A DNA stretch of 64,000 nucleotides, taken from the NCBI GenBank assembly GCA_938743325.2, contig OW568868.1, forward strand, positions 1-64,000, given 5' to 3'. Position 1 is the stretch's first letter, and each line of letters begins with the position of its first letter. The translations under genes were made by a program, and so were the position numbers. This document shows positions 1 through 8,825 of this stretch, in pieces. The notes beneath the pieces were generated by a model. It had not been told where the DNA came from and did not search any database. It saw only the letters and a program-made list of their open reading frames with translations. This DNA comes from Pycnococcus provasolii. Its lineage: Eukaryota > Chlorophyta > Pseudoscourfieldiophyceae > Pseudoscourfieldiales > Pycnococcaceae.

Positions 1-1
1 T

Positions 2-73
2 ATAGAAAATAACGCGTACCCGAGCCCGCTCAACTACGGCAAGTTCCCGAAGAGCGTGTGCACGAGCGTGAAC
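2..73 (+). pseudogene. Methionine aminopeptidase (type I) fragment truncated by telomere repeats
   Basis: Frame 2 reads a 24-codon fragment that contains AYPSPLNY, GKFPKSVCTSVN and then stops matching. This is the conserved segment of type I methionine aminopeptidases (plastid/bacterial style: AYPSPLxYxxFPKSVCTSVNE followed by CHGIPD). The expected next residues, a Glu and then the CHGIPD block, are absent, because the codon after the Asn at 71-73 is already part of a CCCTAA array. The gene continues upstream of the window, so whether an intact copy exists cannot be seen. Only the match to the family is direct; truncation by telomeric DNA, or an assembly chimera, is inference. Confidence 0.75.
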
Positions 74-262
74 AACCCTAACCCTAACCCTAACCCTAAC
101 CCTAACCCTAACCCTAACCCTAACCCTAACCCTAACCCTAACCCTAACCCTAACCCTAACCCTAACCCTAACCCTAACCCTAACCCTAACCCTAACCCTA
201 ACCCTAACCCTAACCCTAACCCTAACCCTAACCCTAACCCTAACCCTAACCCTAACCCTAAT
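74..262. repeat. Telomeric CCCTAA array 1
   Basis: About 31 uninterrupted CCCTAA units, degenerating at the right edge (an ATTTTAA interruption at about 261-267). The orientation is that of a left chromosome end, with the G-strand 3' end pointing left, yet gene sequence (the methionine aminopeptidase fragment) lies on the distal side. It is therefore interstitial as assembled. Confidence 0.95.
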
Positions 263-270
263 TTTAACCC

Positions 271-394
271 TAATTGCCAGGCTGGCAGTTTGACGCACAT
301 GTTGAAAAAAAAATTTTGCCTCCGGTATGCGGCCGACCGTCGGCCAGTGTCGTGCAGAACGAAGCCAATAACAACAGCCATTTTTTTGGCAGTT
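271..394 (+). repeat. 124-bp telomere-associated repeat, copy 1
   Basis: This starts with TAATTGCCAGGCTGGCAG right after the telomeric array and ends with TTTTTTTGGCAGTT. It matches positions 1451-1574 over its whole 124 bp with about five substitutions. Both copies sit on the same side of a CCCTAA array, so array plus segment behave as one unit. The inner GCCAGGCTGGC is a short palindrome. No coding potential is evident. Confidence 0.9.
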
Positions 395-640
395 GTTTCG
401 ACGACATGTTCAGAAGTGTGTTGCAAAAATCTGGAATGCCCAATCGGGAAACCCATGACCTCTTCGATCATTTCCGATGGAGCTGCCACGACGTTGTTCA
501 CTTCGATGCCCGACGGCACAAGACTGAACTCCTTGATGATATCAGACGCTCTTTTCCTGTCTTCTAAGTGCTCGTATACGCCTTTACTTGCAACTTCACC
601 TGAGCGATGTACTCTGTTTTTCTCAATCTTTCGTTAAAGA
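395..640 (-). pseudogene. Possible coding fragment, unknown family
   Basis: On the minus strand one frame stays open for about 80 codons with a normal globular composition; it includes the strings RKRASDIIKEFSLVPSGIE and EMIEEVMGFPIGHSRFLQH. It ends where the 124-bp repeat begins. I recognise no family, and no convincing start codon is visible. It could be the remnant of a gene disrupted by the telomere-repeat unit, or chance. Confidence 0.25.
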
Positions 641-741
641 ACTCCACAACTCTTAGTAAGCACGAACGTCAAAAACGAGTGACGACGTGAAAATAAACCA
701 AAAGTGTAAAATGAAGTTACAGTGGGGGAAAAAGGGAAGGG

Positions 742-876
742 CGAGCCTCGTGAGGCTCGAGTCCCAAGGGGACCAACAGGTCGAGGAATTCCTGGACCTA
801 ATTGGTCTGCCGACCAAATAAGTCCATGAATTCAATCCTCCGACTACTGACAGATGCCACTCTGTAATATCTGTCA
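742..876. other. Cluster of short perfect hairpins in an otherwise unassigned stretch (641-1010)
   Basis: Consecutive inverted repeats: CGAGCCTC/GAGGCTCG at 742-759, AGGAATTCCT at 784-793, TTGGTC/GACCAA at 802-817, and TGACAGAT/ATCTGTCA at 848-855 and 869-876. No ORF is convincing. A structured RNA or a mobile-element end is possible, but no family is recognised. Confidence 0.35.
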
Positions 877-1010
877 AACCACCCACCAAACTATTAGACA
901 ACCGTCGATCCAGGCGCCAACCCTAGATCTGCTCACAGCCGTCCATCATACTAATTATTCCATGTAAACCAGGTACCCATTGTTGAACGGATACCTGTCC
1001 AACCAAACCC

Positions 1011-1243
1011 CTAACTGCATGCTGATCCATCGCTCACTCCCCCATAATCTTCTTCTTTCGTTGTAAAAGCAGGTGGCTTGGCGCCGTGATCTACATAATC
1101 CAGACCACGTCGTTGTTGTCGATACTGCTGCTGCGACGAATAAAGATCGTCGTAATCATCATCACGTTTCATACGATCAGAACGCGTCTGATGGCGATTC
1201 TGTTGTCGTCGTTGCTGCTGCGATGTCGGTTGGGCCCAGGTTC
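1011..1243 (-). pseudogene. Possible C-terminal coding fragment abutting telomere array 2
   Basis: The minus-strand frame that leaves the telomeric array reads a Gln/Arg/Asp-rich tail with strings such as RDDDYDDLYSSQQQ and KPPAFTTKEEDYGG before a stop at about 1011. Upstream of it on the minus strand lies only repeat-encoded Gly-Leu. It could be the 3' end of a gene cut by telomeric DNA; the low complexity keeps confidence low. Confidence 0.2.
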
Positions 1244-1246
1244 CAT

Positions 1247-1462
1247 CTAACCCTAACCCTAACCCTAACCCTAACCCTAACCCTAACCCTAACCCTAACC
1301 CTAACCCTAACCCTAACCCTAACCCTAACCCTAACCCTATTGTAACCCTAATTGTAACCCTAATTGTAACCCTAACCCTAACCCTAACCCTAATTGTAAC
1401 CCTAATTGTAACCCTAATTGTAACCCTAATTGTAACCCTAATTGTAACCCTAATTGCCAGGC
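1247..1462. repeat. Telomeric array 2 with 12-bp variant units
   Basis: About 15 perfect CCCTAA units (1247-1339) are followed by units in which CCCTAA alternates with TTGTAA, giving a 12-bp repeat CCCTAATTGTAA, with a few canonical units in between. The array ends at the second copy of the 124-bp repeat. Confidence 0.95.
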
Positions 1463-1574
1463 TGGCAGTTTGACCCACATGTTGAAAAAAAAAATTTGCC
1501 TCCGGTATGCGGCCGACCGTCGGCCAGTGTCGTGCAGAATGAAGCCAATAACAACAGTAATTTTTTTGGCAGTT
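1451..1574 (+). repeat. 124-bp telomere-associated repeat, copy 2
   Basis: Same segment as 271-394, about 96 percent identical by eye, in the same orientation and again directly after a CCCTAA array. Flanking DNA on the right differs between the two copies (GTTTCGACG versus AGGTTTGAT), which marks the right boundary of the repeat. Confidence 0.9.
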
Positions 1575-2707
1575 AGGTTTGATTCGAAGCACTCACTCGC
1601 GGCACGAGGTTGGTCTAATTGTTAATACTCTTAGCGGAAGGTATTTGCTAATCGATCGCCCCACGATGAAACACAACAAACTTAACAACAACGTAAGCGT
1701 TACAACATCATGAAATTAACCGTTGACCGCATGTCGGACAAAGTGTGGTCACGTTGGTTTCGTTGTTACTTTCCTCTCTGTTCTCTGCAGGTACTTTATG
1801 GTATACACTCGCAACGGCGTCGGAAAGCACTTGTAAAGAGTTTCCTTTGCCGTTTTCTTGTCGTATAAGTTGTTGCGTAGGGGGCTATAACTAGGGTTAT
1901 AACTAGGGTTACAACTGAGCGTATTCCGCTTGTCGATGTGAAGGCACGCACAGTTAGCCGTTGGCCATCCGTCCCCACAGCCTTCTCCCCGTGACTTCTC
2001 CCCCTTGGCCCCTTGCACACGGGCCGCTTTCTTTGGAGCGGTTTTTGCACGAGTGTTTCTTGATTATTATGGTATGGTTTTTTACAAGAGATACGACATT
2101 GCGGTGAACGTAATACAAAAAGCAAGGGTCCCAACACAAAGAAACGCTTAAGAGTAACGACTCCCCGTGCAGTCGTGCACGCCGCACGCGCTTGAGTATC
2201 GGCGACTCGGCGTCGAACACGTTGTGGCTGTCAAACGCGCGTTGTTGACCAGCTTTCAGTTTACAAGTGTGAAGTGTCCACATTCCTTTAAAATTTTATG
2301 AGTCACGCACGTTATTGATTGATCTAAAAAATGATAATGGTGTTGAGTTACATATCCCGTGCTCAGGATATAAGGCGACTCTTTTCCTTTGCCCGTGCTA
2401 GCCATTCATGGACAAAAGGGAGGCGGCAGAAAAATAAACGCGCGCGGGGTGTCCTATACTCCTTCAGGTGCCGTGGCCTCACTCAATGAGCAGGTGCGGA
2501 TTTTATGCGGGGTTTGTTTTGATTTGGTTTTAGGCACCCGCACAACAAAGCGACTCGCCAACGGCCAACGCCAACTTGTTGCTCTCCCCATCGAATCCCG
2601 CGTCTAACTAGGTGCGACGGTTGTATATACGCACGCGGAAAGCCGCCAAGCCGGGAAAAACATCGGTAGTACAGAACATTAAATTACAAGTTTTTGCTTA
2701 AATAACA
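1575..2707. other. Gene-poor stretch with a small inverted telomere-like repeat
   Basis: No convincing gene is present. At 1884-1915 two 12-bp units of the type TTATAACTAGGG occur, which resemble the reverse complement of the variant units in telomeric array 2 (TTACAATTAGGG). The remaining short ORFs lack protein-like composition. Confidence 0.5.
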
Positions 2708-4000
2708 CTAATTTATCTCATCGGCATTTGGCACGTCAAAACGTGAGCTGGCACCATCTCGTCGCGAAGCAAGTATAAAGTTGTTGTTCGGCAAGCGATC
2801 TTCACCATCGTTCAAAGAAGGTAAGCCGTAGAAGGTGGCAAAACGCTTCGCCGTATCATCGCTGGCATCCGAATTGGCTGCATCAAATTCCACAGGCGGA
2901 GCGAAGCGCACGCCATATTCTGCCGCATGAGATCTTGCCGCCTCAGCTAGTGTGCCGTAATGGCCCGTAGATTGCTCATGCTCAGTCGTCGTCAACTCGC
3001 CACGCTCGACGTAGGCGCAGAGAAAGCATCTCGAAGCCGCGGATCGGCCAACGCAGCATCCACGCCGGCCCGTACCATTCACGACGATGGGCAAGGGAGC
3101 ACCTTCACGCACCACGGCATGCAGTGCAAATCGTCCAAAGTCGTTGCGAGCCTTGTCCATCTCATCGAATGTCCACCTTGCAATCAGGTACTCGCCCAGC
3201 GGATGGCCATGTGCAAAAGAGGCGCCAGGAGTGCGCACCGTAGCAAAGCGCGCGAGAGTGCCGCCGTCCAAAGCCACGCTCCATACGCGCGCTTCATCGA
3301 GGCTACCAAGAAATGCCTGTGCCATGTCAGGCTTCGATGCATGAATGCTCTCCTCCACGGCACGCGCCAGCACCTCCCCGACGGCGAACGAGCGCTTCGT
3401 TCCTACCCCTACACGGATCGGCCCGCTGTCGCCAACGAACAGTGCGCGCGATGTCCCACGAGCAATCGCCTTGCCGTCCACGTACAAAGTCCTGACCCGT
3501 GCCACGGGATCGTACATCGCTGCGTAGTGATGCCAAGTAAGAGGACTGTGTGGTGGCCGTGACGAAGCGTCCGCAGCGCCAGGGTCAGGTGAGTCCACTG
3601 GAAGCTCGAACAAGCCTTCGAGAGCATTTCGACCGCCGGCGGCGGGAAACGAAAGTATCAACGCGTCGCGTGATCCACCCGCACCACCCGAGCCGCCTAC
3701 GAGCGGCGTGCCGCCGGGGGCACGTGCTGCATCGGGCTGTGCGGCGAAACCGAAAAAGAGCGGTGCGCCGAGCTTGAGCGCGTCAAGAGCTTCGCTCCCA
3801 CCATTCGCTTGGTCAAACGCGGCGTAGGTAATGGGTGCAGAGGCTCGCACGCCGCAACTAAATAGAGCCTCGCTTCGTCCGCCGAGATTTCGTGCACGCC
3901 TTGCCCAGATTTCAAGCGTGAAGCCGCCATCACTGCCACCGAGCACTGATGCCGCGCCAGGCGCTTCAAAGTACGCAGCGGTCAGCGAGTCGCGTGGAAC

Positions 4001-4031
<31 letters not shown>

Positions 4032-6907
4032 TCGTCGACGTACGCGGGATAGGTACCCAGCGGCACGGTGTCGTGAGGGTACAGCCAAGCTTCACCAATC
4101 GCCGCGGGCGCGCCACCAGCTGGAGCACCTCCTAAGTACGCACGGTGATCAGGTGGTGCACCGTCCCTGGGAGGAATGCGCTGCGATGACATCGTGGCTT
4201 CATCACCCATCGTCGCTTCGCGCACGTCGGACGACGGATCTCCAAACGGCGTTGGCCAAGTACCGAGTCCAGGAACATGAGCTTGCGCTTTCGATGGACG
4301 GGCGACACCACTGCGTGCATCTAACGGCACGAATGCACTGGTTCCTATGCCACCCGCATACGGACCTACCTCGAGATAGCCATCACCGCCAGTTTGCCCC
4401 GTCATACCATCGTAGCCGCCAGAGGGGCCAGGTGTGGCATAATGATGATACATGCGAGAATCTTGTGACGCGAATGGAGATTTCACACGAGCATGTGGTT
4501 CAGCAATTGGTGAGACGAGCGCCGCGTCCGTTGGCGGCGACAGGTACGACAGCTGCGGAGGCCTGCTAAAGCCGAGAAGGGTTCTCCTGCCCTCTCCCAC
4601 TGCGATGGATGGCACAGTTCCTTTGCCGTCCATCTCAAAGTCACTCAGAGTGCGCCGACGGCGAATGGCTGGAAGTGGCGGAGCGTTTGCATCATCATTG
4701 TTTTGCACGAGAAGTCGACGATGGTACAGCTTTCTTGTAGTCGCGTGAAGCCTTGCCATTGGCTCATCTGAAAGCACTCGTCGTCGTTGAGACGTGAGCC
4801 GACGACGTCGTCGAAGTGGGTCAGACACCACCTGTGGCGGGGGCGGAGCGAATGGCGGCGGTGAGGGTGGAGGAGGGCTGGGAACTTCGGAGGATGAAAG
4901 TGTCGAAGAAGCGGGCACGGGTGCAAGGTCGACGGCGAACTGGAGCCCCCAGACGCTTCCCACATGGCTGCGTGGACCGTTTACGACGAGGCCATCCTCG
5001 CGCACGGGATTTCCGCTCAGTTCGCAGATCGCATTAAAGCTTGCGCATGCTTCTGACTCAGCAACGCCGTCGTCGGCAGGTGCGCCAGCGAGCACGGTGG
5101 GTGGGTTGGCACGCACAAGCTCCAGAATCTCGTCCAAGCTTGGATCCAGCGGCAAATCGTCGACGCGATCTGCAAGCGCCTTGGAACTCGCCACGGAAAA
5201 GAAGAGTTCGTATCCCGGTGGTAGTGCACGCAGGCTCGGTGCATCGAATCCTGGTGTCATCCCCGGAACTACGGTTGCGCGCGCGCCGCTATCGTCCCTT
5301 GCAGGTTCTTCGAGTGGTGTGACGAAGAGCACTCCGGTATCGCTTGTGCGATTGCGATCCGCATCAACAAAAAACGCTTTGTCGTCCCAGTAGCGTGCCG
5401 CCGAAGCGTCTGCTCGGGGAGCTCCAACTGCAAGTTCGCGAAGTCGCATTGCAACAACGGATCCGCCCAGCACGACTTGCAGACCGGGTCCTTGTGTGAC
5501 GCCGCGTCCAAATAGGGATCCAGCGAACGAAGGTTCTGGCGTGCCTTGGATGCGCTTTGGCATTCCGGTTGGCATGCCTGTGCTGCCATCCAGGTGGCAG
5601 AGGAGCACTGAACCGACACCAGAATTCGCGTTTGGACAGCCAACGGCCACGAGTTGCGAAGACAGCAGCGCGACGGCCGCGCCGCATCGACTGCCAGGCG
5701 TGGCGAATCCTCCTAACGGGAGAAAGGTCACACGCGAGGCTGTCGCTCCACGTGTCAGTGTGAGCAAGAGCACCGCTCCCGCCGACGCTTGTGAACCAGG
5801 GGCACCCACCACGACGTCTGGAATTCCATCATCATTGACATCGGTGCCACCAGCACAGGACGAGCCGAAGGACGATCCAGCTTGAAGGACTCCGTCTGGC
5901 AAGCCACCAACTCCCGATTCGTCGTTTCGCGGGGCAATGTCAGAAGTCGCCCACGTCGATCCGTCTGCTTCAACAAGGTGCACGCGCAATCCTCCACGTC
6001 GTCCGTTCGCTTCGCCGAGCAGTCCGCCACCTGGGACTCCAACGGCAAAATCGGGCACGCCATCGCCATCGACGTCGCCAACGCTGCAAACAGCTTCGCC
6101 AAATCGCGCTCCACCCGTGCTTGCTGCTGCGTCGACGTTGGTGGAGCTGGTGTGCTTTTGGTACTCGCGTATTGACAGATCTCGGCGCATCAGGAGAAGA
6201 AAGGTCGCACCCGCATTTGCGTTTGTACCAGGCGCACCGACGACGGCGTCGTCAATACCGTCTCCGTCGACGTCGCCAACGAAGCTCAGAGCAGCACCGA
6301 ATCTTGCACCTGGCTGATATTCTGGGGAGGGAATGCGTCGCCAAAAGGCGACTTTTCCGCTGGAAATGTCAATGAGCTGTGGCAATTCTGACGGTAAGCC
6401 GTAAAATGATGGACTGGCGAGCACTTCGGTATTCCGAAGTGCTTCCTTCAGCACAGGCTCGATTTGGGGGGGAGGAGGAGGTGGTGGAGGTGGTGGTGGT
6501 GGCGGTGGCGGTGGCGGCGGTGGTGGTGGTGGTGGTGGCGAGATTCTTGGTGGCAACCCATAAAAGGAAGGCGGCACTGGCGGCGGAGGTGGATGAGCTG
6601 AGGTTGTTTGTTCGGCGTCGGCAGTGCCAAGGTCTTGCACCCCAACCAACCCGTAGAACGTGACGGACTCTTTGAACGGCGAAAACATAGGTGCGTGCGT
6701 CTGATGTGGCTCAGAGTTTGGCTGAGGCATGGGTATGTGCCTAAAAGCGCCAGGTGCCGTGAGCATTGATGGCGGGTACGCGTTCCATCGCAGTTGCGAC
6801 GACGGCCCACAAGCCAGGTTGCCACCAAGGCAAGCTGCAAGGTCCTGTGCGTTGGAGCGAGCGACGAGCAAGAGCACGCAGCTTACGAGTCGGAACGCAG
6901 CCGGCAT
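2708..6907 (-). CDS. Secreted FG-GAP repeat and LamG-domain protein with polyproline linkers
   Basis: Encodes 1399 residues starting MPAAFRLVSCVLLLVARSNA, a clear signal peptide. A long polyproline run (about residues 125-148) precedes FG-GAP repeats of the integrin-alpha type (about 195-480), with calcium-loop motifs GDVDGDGIDD, GDVDGDGVPD and TDVNDDGIPD, each followed by VVGAPG-like strings. A Ser-Pro-rich and Arg-rich middle follows, then a concanavalin-like LamG domain (about 978-1260) with FTLEIWARR, WHHYAAMYD, LYVDGK and LDEARVWS. The short motif FYGL(P/V) occurs four times, near the polyproline stretch and near the C terminus. The layout suggests an extracellular matrix or adhesion protein; the ligand is unknown. 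It shares an upstream region with the divergent LRR gene at 7517. No introns are evident. Confidence 0.85.
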
Positions 6908-7516
6908 TTGCTGTGCAAGGTTTAGCAGTCTACTGGCCCCTCCTCTTCTTGTCTTGCCTCGCAGAACAAGAACGTCTGTGGCTTCCTCGTCGCGCCATCG
7001 TAGGCATGCCCACGTGAGCGGCGGGCATCATCGTGCAGATGGCTGGCAGTCAAGTGGCAGGTTGGTTTGAAGTTTGGGGGTTAAAGAAAAAAAAAACAAG
7101 CGTGTGCATGTTTTTCTTTTGGGGGTTTGTCATCGCTTAACGGTATTTACCTACGGTATTTTTCGCTGTTCGCGTTTCGTTGCGGAGTGCGGGGGCGGGC
7201 GGATGGCCGAGAGGGAAGGAGAAGGTCTGCCCTCTGCCCTCTGGTCGGCGGCCTGTTTTTTAGACCTGTCCTCGTGCAGGCGCCGGGTTCGGGCGGTCGG
7301 GTGCCAGAGAGGAGGGAGGGGGTGGAAGAGAGGTTTTCTCCACTCCTCCAGTCGCTCCTCCGACCTGCCCCACCTGTGACCTGGTTCTGCGTAGGAAGTA
7401 CGTCCGGCCTCCCCCCTGACCCCCTCCTCTCCCGAGGCCTCCTCCCTCGACCTCCCCCTCTCGGCTGTTTACCACAACCAACTCGACCGCAGCGCCGCGA
7501 CGTTCGTGCAGCGGCC
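6908..7516. promoter_or_regulatory. Shared upstream region of divergent genes
   Basis: 609 bp between the start codons of the FG-GAP/LamG gene (-) and the LRR gene (+). An open frame reaches 130 codons upstream of the plus-strand ATG but is Arg/Pro/Gly-rich and looks like untranslated sequence. No specific motif is assigned. Confidence 0.4.
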
Positions 7517-8326
7517 ATGGGAAAGAAGGGCAAGAAGGGAAAGGGAGGAGATCCCGTAGAGCCGCCGCACGACCCAGGATGGGAACGCGCTGTGGAGTCG
7601 GGCAAGTGGGACAGGCCGCCGGAAGCTCTGCCAGACGCAAACTTGTGGCCAACGTGGGGTGCGCTGCGTGAGCGCGTCATCACCTCTTGCAAGGAGGTGA
7701 AGGTCACCTGGTCGCCCTCGCTCCGTGACGCGTTCCCCGCGGAGCTCATCAAGCTCTCACCTCCAGAGCTCACGACACTTGACATGCACGGTTCCGAGCT
7801 GATGACGCGCTTCGTCATGAGCCCGCTCGGAACGTGCCCCAAGCTCGCGGAGCTCGACCTGAGTTCGTGCAAGCAGCTCGAGTACATACTTGTCCAGAGC
7901 GAGAGCATTGAGAAGCTTACGTTCAACCGCTGCCCGAACTTGAAAAAGGCTTTTGTGCAGTGCAAGAACATGCGCGAGCTTGCCTGCGAAGGTTGCGAAA
8001 AGCTCGAGCGTATCATCGTGTGGAGTGAGCAGCTCATGGAGCTCGATATCAGCACTTGCACGGAGCTTCAGGTTGCTGAACTTTACTGTCCAGAGCTGTA
8101 CAACCCGGTGTTGCCTCCCAACGGCTTGAAAAAGAAGGCTGGCCTTTTGCCGCCTAAGCAGCCTCCCATCAACAGCATGCTCCGCGAAGACTACCGCCTT
8201 GCAGCACAAAAGGAGGATGATATGAAGGAAGCTGAGCGCGCGCTGAGCGTCGGCGGAACGCTCATTCCTAAACCGTACCACGCGCTCAAGGCGGATTTTA
8301 ACAGCAGCACACTGGCGCGCTCTTAG
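7517..8326 (+). CDS. Small leucine-rich-repeat protein
   Basis: 269 residues from an ATG in good context (gcggccATGG). The N terminus MGKKGKKGKGG is basic. From about residue 65 to 195 there are LRR-like units with regularly spaced Cys and Leu: TTLDMHGSEL, AELDLSSCKQL, EKLTFNRCPNL, RELACEGCEKL and MELDISTCTEL, the Cys-containing style seen in F-box/LRR families, but no F-box is present. The C-terminal 70 residues are charged and helical. I cannot assign a function; a scaffold role in cytosol or cilium is only a guess. A TGTAA, the polyadenylation signal known from green algae, lies a few bases past the stop. Upstream in-frame codons exist but look like leader. Confidence 0.8.
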   Translation: MGKKGKKGKGGDPVEPPHDPGWERAVESGKWDRPPEALPDANLWPTWGALRERVITSCKEVKVTWSPSLRDAFPAELIKLSPPELTTLDMHGSELMTRFVMSPLGTCPKLAELDLSSCKQLEYILVQSESIEKLTFNRCPNLKKAFVQCKNMRELACEGCEKLERIIVWSEQLMELDISTCTELQVAELYCPELYNPVLPPNGLKKKAGLLPPKQPPINSMLREDYRLAAQKEDDMKEAERALSVGGTLIPKPYHALKADFNSSTLARS

Positions 8327-8410
8327 CCACTTGTAACCTTTAAGGCTATACCTTGAGTCCAACCATTTTCTCCTGTGAAAAACCCCCAAACTTCTGGGGC
8401 GAATCCCAAA

Positions 8411-8520
8411 GCTAACCCCTCCTCTGAATCGAAGAAACCCGACACTCCTGTTCAATGCTGGTACCCCACGATTCGACGAGATTTCGATCTCGAAGCGTTC
8501 TGCGTGATTGCGTGATTATT
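8411..8520 (+). repeat. Conserved noncoding element, copy 1 (upstream of polycystin-like gene)
   Basis: Shares long identical blocks with 34524-34651: GCTAACCCCTCCT, GAATCGAAGAAAC, TTCAATGCTGGTACCCCACG, CGAAGCGTTCTG and GCGTGATTAT. It contains CGAGAT-TTCG-ATCTCG, a six-bp stem with a TTCG loop, followed by a T run. It ends 306 bp before the ATG at 8826; the other copy ends 305 bp before the CNG-like channel ATG, in the same orientation. Confidence 0.8.
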
Positions 8521-8825
8521 CATTTTTTTTTTAATAACGTGAGGCTCCCGACCCAGACTGCCAGCCAGAAAACCGGACTGGACACCCGTCACAAGTCGGC
8601 ACAAGCAAGTCACACCCCTGACAGCCTGAACTAAACTCTCACGCGCGGAGAGCAAGCGGGGTCGTGCAGAGTGGCGGCGCACGCACGCGTGACGCGCACT
8701 TGCTTTTTCGCCAAAGTGGGCCATCTCACGTCTGCGCGCCCTTAACTCGTAAGGCGTGCGTGAAGCACTAAAGCCGAGAGGGTGCGGTCGTTGGGCTGGG
8801 TTCAGCGCGTCACCCGTCGTTGTCA

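Noticed and set aside
34-637. ORFs of repeated Gly-Leu or Pro-Asn across the first telomere array
   Set aside because: They are translations of the CCCTAA repeat joined to flanking DNA, not genes.
742-770. B-box-like GGCTCGAGTCC as a sign of a tRNA gene
   Set aside because: The flanks do not form a T-arm or acceptor stem; the bases belong to a simple hairpin.
971-995. Third copy of the channel-upstream element (GGTACC...TTGAACGG similarity)
   Set aside because: Only about 15 of 19 bases match and the flanks do not align, so chance is likely.
74-1462. Repeat arrays as a CRISPR
   Set aside because: They are contiguous 6- or 12-bp telomeric units without spacers, in a eukaryotic context.
1011-1592. 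Long ORFs crossing the second telomere array
   Set aside because: The repeat is open in several frames; only the non-repeat tail was kept, as a weak fragment.
2389-2607. 72-residue ORF in the subtelomeric stretch
   Set aside because: No recognisable motif and no support beyond being open.
6379-6663. Valine-rich ORF opposite the polyproline stretch
   Set aside because: Antisense of the CCN repeats of the FG-GAP/LamG gene.
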